The notes under the pieces are model-generated. The model saw only the letters and a list, made by a program, of their open reading frames with translations, did not search any database and was not told the DNA's origin. From an uncultured Bacilli bacterium (GTDB lineage: Bacteria > Bacillota_I > Bacilli_A > RF39 > UBA660): 5,844 bases of DNA. The position numbers were made by a program, and so were the translations under genes. The stretch is taken from contig CAKOSD010000074.1 of NCBI GenBank assembly GCA_934101745.1, positions 1 to 5,844 of the forward strand, read 5' to 3'. How positions within the stretch are numbered: position 1 is the stretch's first letter; every line of letters starts with the position of its first letter. Shown in pieces: positions 4,685-5,844 of this stretch.

Positions 4685-5844
4685 ATGACTTTTAAAATAA
4701 TAACTTTAGGGTGTAAAGTTAATACTTATGAATCAGAAGTAATGCAAGAAAAATTAATTAAAGCGGGATACCAAAATTTAAGCGATGATGCTAAGAATAG
4801 CGATATAGTTATTATCAATACTTGTTCCGTTACTAATATGGCTGATAGTAAGTCAAGAAAATTTATTCGTCAGGCCAAAAGAGAAAATCCTCAGTGTGTT
4901 TTGGTTGTTTGCGGTTGTTCAGCCGAAAATCATCAAGAGGCTTTAAAAGATCTAGATATTGATATATTAATTGGTAATACGGGAAAATCAAAGGTGGTAG
5001 AATTAATTAATGATTATTTAATTAATAAGATTCCGTATACTTATTTTGCGGGGACTAGAGATTTAGAATTTGAAGATATGCAAGTTGATGAATTTACATC
5101 GCATACCAGAGGGTTTATTAAGGTTCAAGATGGTTGTAATAATTTTTGTACTTACTGTATAATACCTTATATGCGAGGCAATATCCGCAGTAAAAATTTT
5201 GATACAGCCTTAAAAGAGGCGGAAACTTTAGTCGCAAATGGTCATAAAGAAATAGTTTTAACAGGAATTCATACGGGTTCTTATGGTCGTGGCACTAAGT
5301 ATGATTTAACTGATTTAATTAATGCTATGTCAAAAATTGAAGACTTAGAAAATATTCGTATTTCGAGTATTGAAGTAACGGAACTTGATGAAAAGTTTAT
5401 GAATATGTTAAAGTCTAATAAAAAAGTTTGCCATCATATGCATATTCCTTTACAATCAGGTAGCGATAAAATTTTAAAATTAATGAATAGAAAATATAAT
5501 AAGAAAGAATTTTTAACTAAGATTAAGGAAATAAGAGAGTGTATTGCTGATATAAATATTACGACTGATGTTATCACTGGTTTTCCGGGGGAAACAGAAG
5601 AAGATTTTCAAGAATGTTTAGATTTTGTAAAAGAAGTAGGATTTACAAAAGTTCATACTTTTCCGTATTCAGAACGTACAGGAACTCTTGCTAGTAAAAT
5701 GGCTAATCAAGTTCCAGTAAATATTAGAAAAGAAAGAGCCAAACGTTTAATTTTGCTTTCCGATACTTTAGAAGCAAATTATAATAAAGAGCAAGTAGGT
5801 AAGACTTTTCCCGTATTAATTGAAGAAATAAATGACTATGGGGC
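4685..5844 (+). CDS. mtaB: tRNA t6A37 methylthiotransferase MtaB (3' end outside window)
   Basis: The frame is open from the ATG to the right edge and gives 386 residues. MtaB is a cytoplasmic radical-SAM enzyme that adds a methylthio group to t6A at position 37 of ANN-decoding tRNAs, giving ms2t6A. The N-terminal methylthiotransferase domain starts with TLGCKVNTYESE (7-18); Cys10, Cys47 (NTCSVT) and Cys78 (CGCSAE) are the three ligands of the auxiliary cluster. The radical-SAM signature CNNFCTYC (Cys151, 155, 158) is followed by IIPYMRG, and later by HIPLQSGS (253-260) and TDVITGFPGETEEDF (294-308). The GCKVN form and ITLGCK opening favour MtaB over MiaB or RimO. The last residues (about 370 on) begin the TRAM RNA-binding domain. 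About 60 residues are missing compared with the usual ~450. The start is supported by AGGAGAG 6 nt upstream. Confidence 0.94.
   Translation, partial: MTFKIITLGCKVNTYESEVMQEKLIKAGYQNLSDDAKNSDIVIINTCSVTNMADSKSRKFIRQAKRENPQCVLVVCGCSAENHQEALKDLDIDILIGNTGKSKVVELINDYLINKIPYTYFAGTRDLEFEDMQVDEFTSHTRGFIKVQDGCNNFCTYCIIPYMRGNIRSKNFDTALKEAETLVANGHKEIVLTGIHTGSYGRGTKYDLTDLINAMSKIEDLENIRISSIEVTELDEKFMNMLKSNKKVCHHMHIPLQSGSDKILKLMNRKYNKKEFLTKIKEIRECIADINITTDVITGFPGETEEDFQECLDFVKEVGFTKVHTFPYSERTGTLASKMANQVPVNIRKERAKRLILLSDTLEANYNKEQVGKTFPVLIEEINDYG

Overview
The window is a low-GC, A/T-codon-rich stretch of a walled bacterium of the Bacillota type. It carries a piece of the division and cell wall (dcw) cluster, murG-murB-ftsQ/divIB, in the order known from Bacillus and relatives, with a type II (Gram-positive-like) MurB. 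The Trp codons I checked (two in murB, one in the membrane-protein gene) are TGG and no gene has an internal TGA. With intact peptidoglycan genes, this argues against a mycoplasma-type code 4 organism. The strong A+T bias, compact overlaps and short proteins would suit an uncultured, small-genome member of the class Bacilli (an Erysipelotrichales- or RF39-like lineage), but that placement is inference.

Layout: (1) 1-197 is the 3' end of an unidentified gene with an acidic, Asn-rich tail, closed by a hairpin terminator at 199-228. (2) A promoter with a perfect TATAAT (-10 at 286-291) starts a compact transcription unit: murG (TTG start, 315-1391), murB (ATGA overlap, 1388-2284), ftsQ/divIB (17-nt overlap, 2268-2993) and queH (start directly after the ftsQ stop, 2994-3614). 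(3) No terminator is visible after queH. A near-consensus promoter (TTGACT, 17 bp, TAGAAT; 3622-3650) drives a 238-residue two-helix membrane protein of unknown function (3677-4393), followed by a hairpin terminator at 4392-4420. (4) A 264-nt A/T-rich spacer holds two candidate promoters. (5) mtaB, a radical-SAM tRNA methylthiotransferase, runs off the right edge (4685 to beyond 5844).

How the genes work together: MurB makes UDP-MurNAc in the cytoplasm, MurG completes lipid II on the inner membrane face, and FtsQ/DivIB helps place the division machinery that uses lipid II at the septum. QueH (queuosine at tRNA position 34) and MtaB (ms2t6A at position 37) are both anticodon-loop modification enzymes, so this locus joins wall and septum synthesis to decoding. 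All genes are on the + strand. I see no mobile element, CRISPR array, rRNA or tRNA, and no convincing evidence of an undescribed system. The least explained items are the two-helix membrane protein and the upstream tail.
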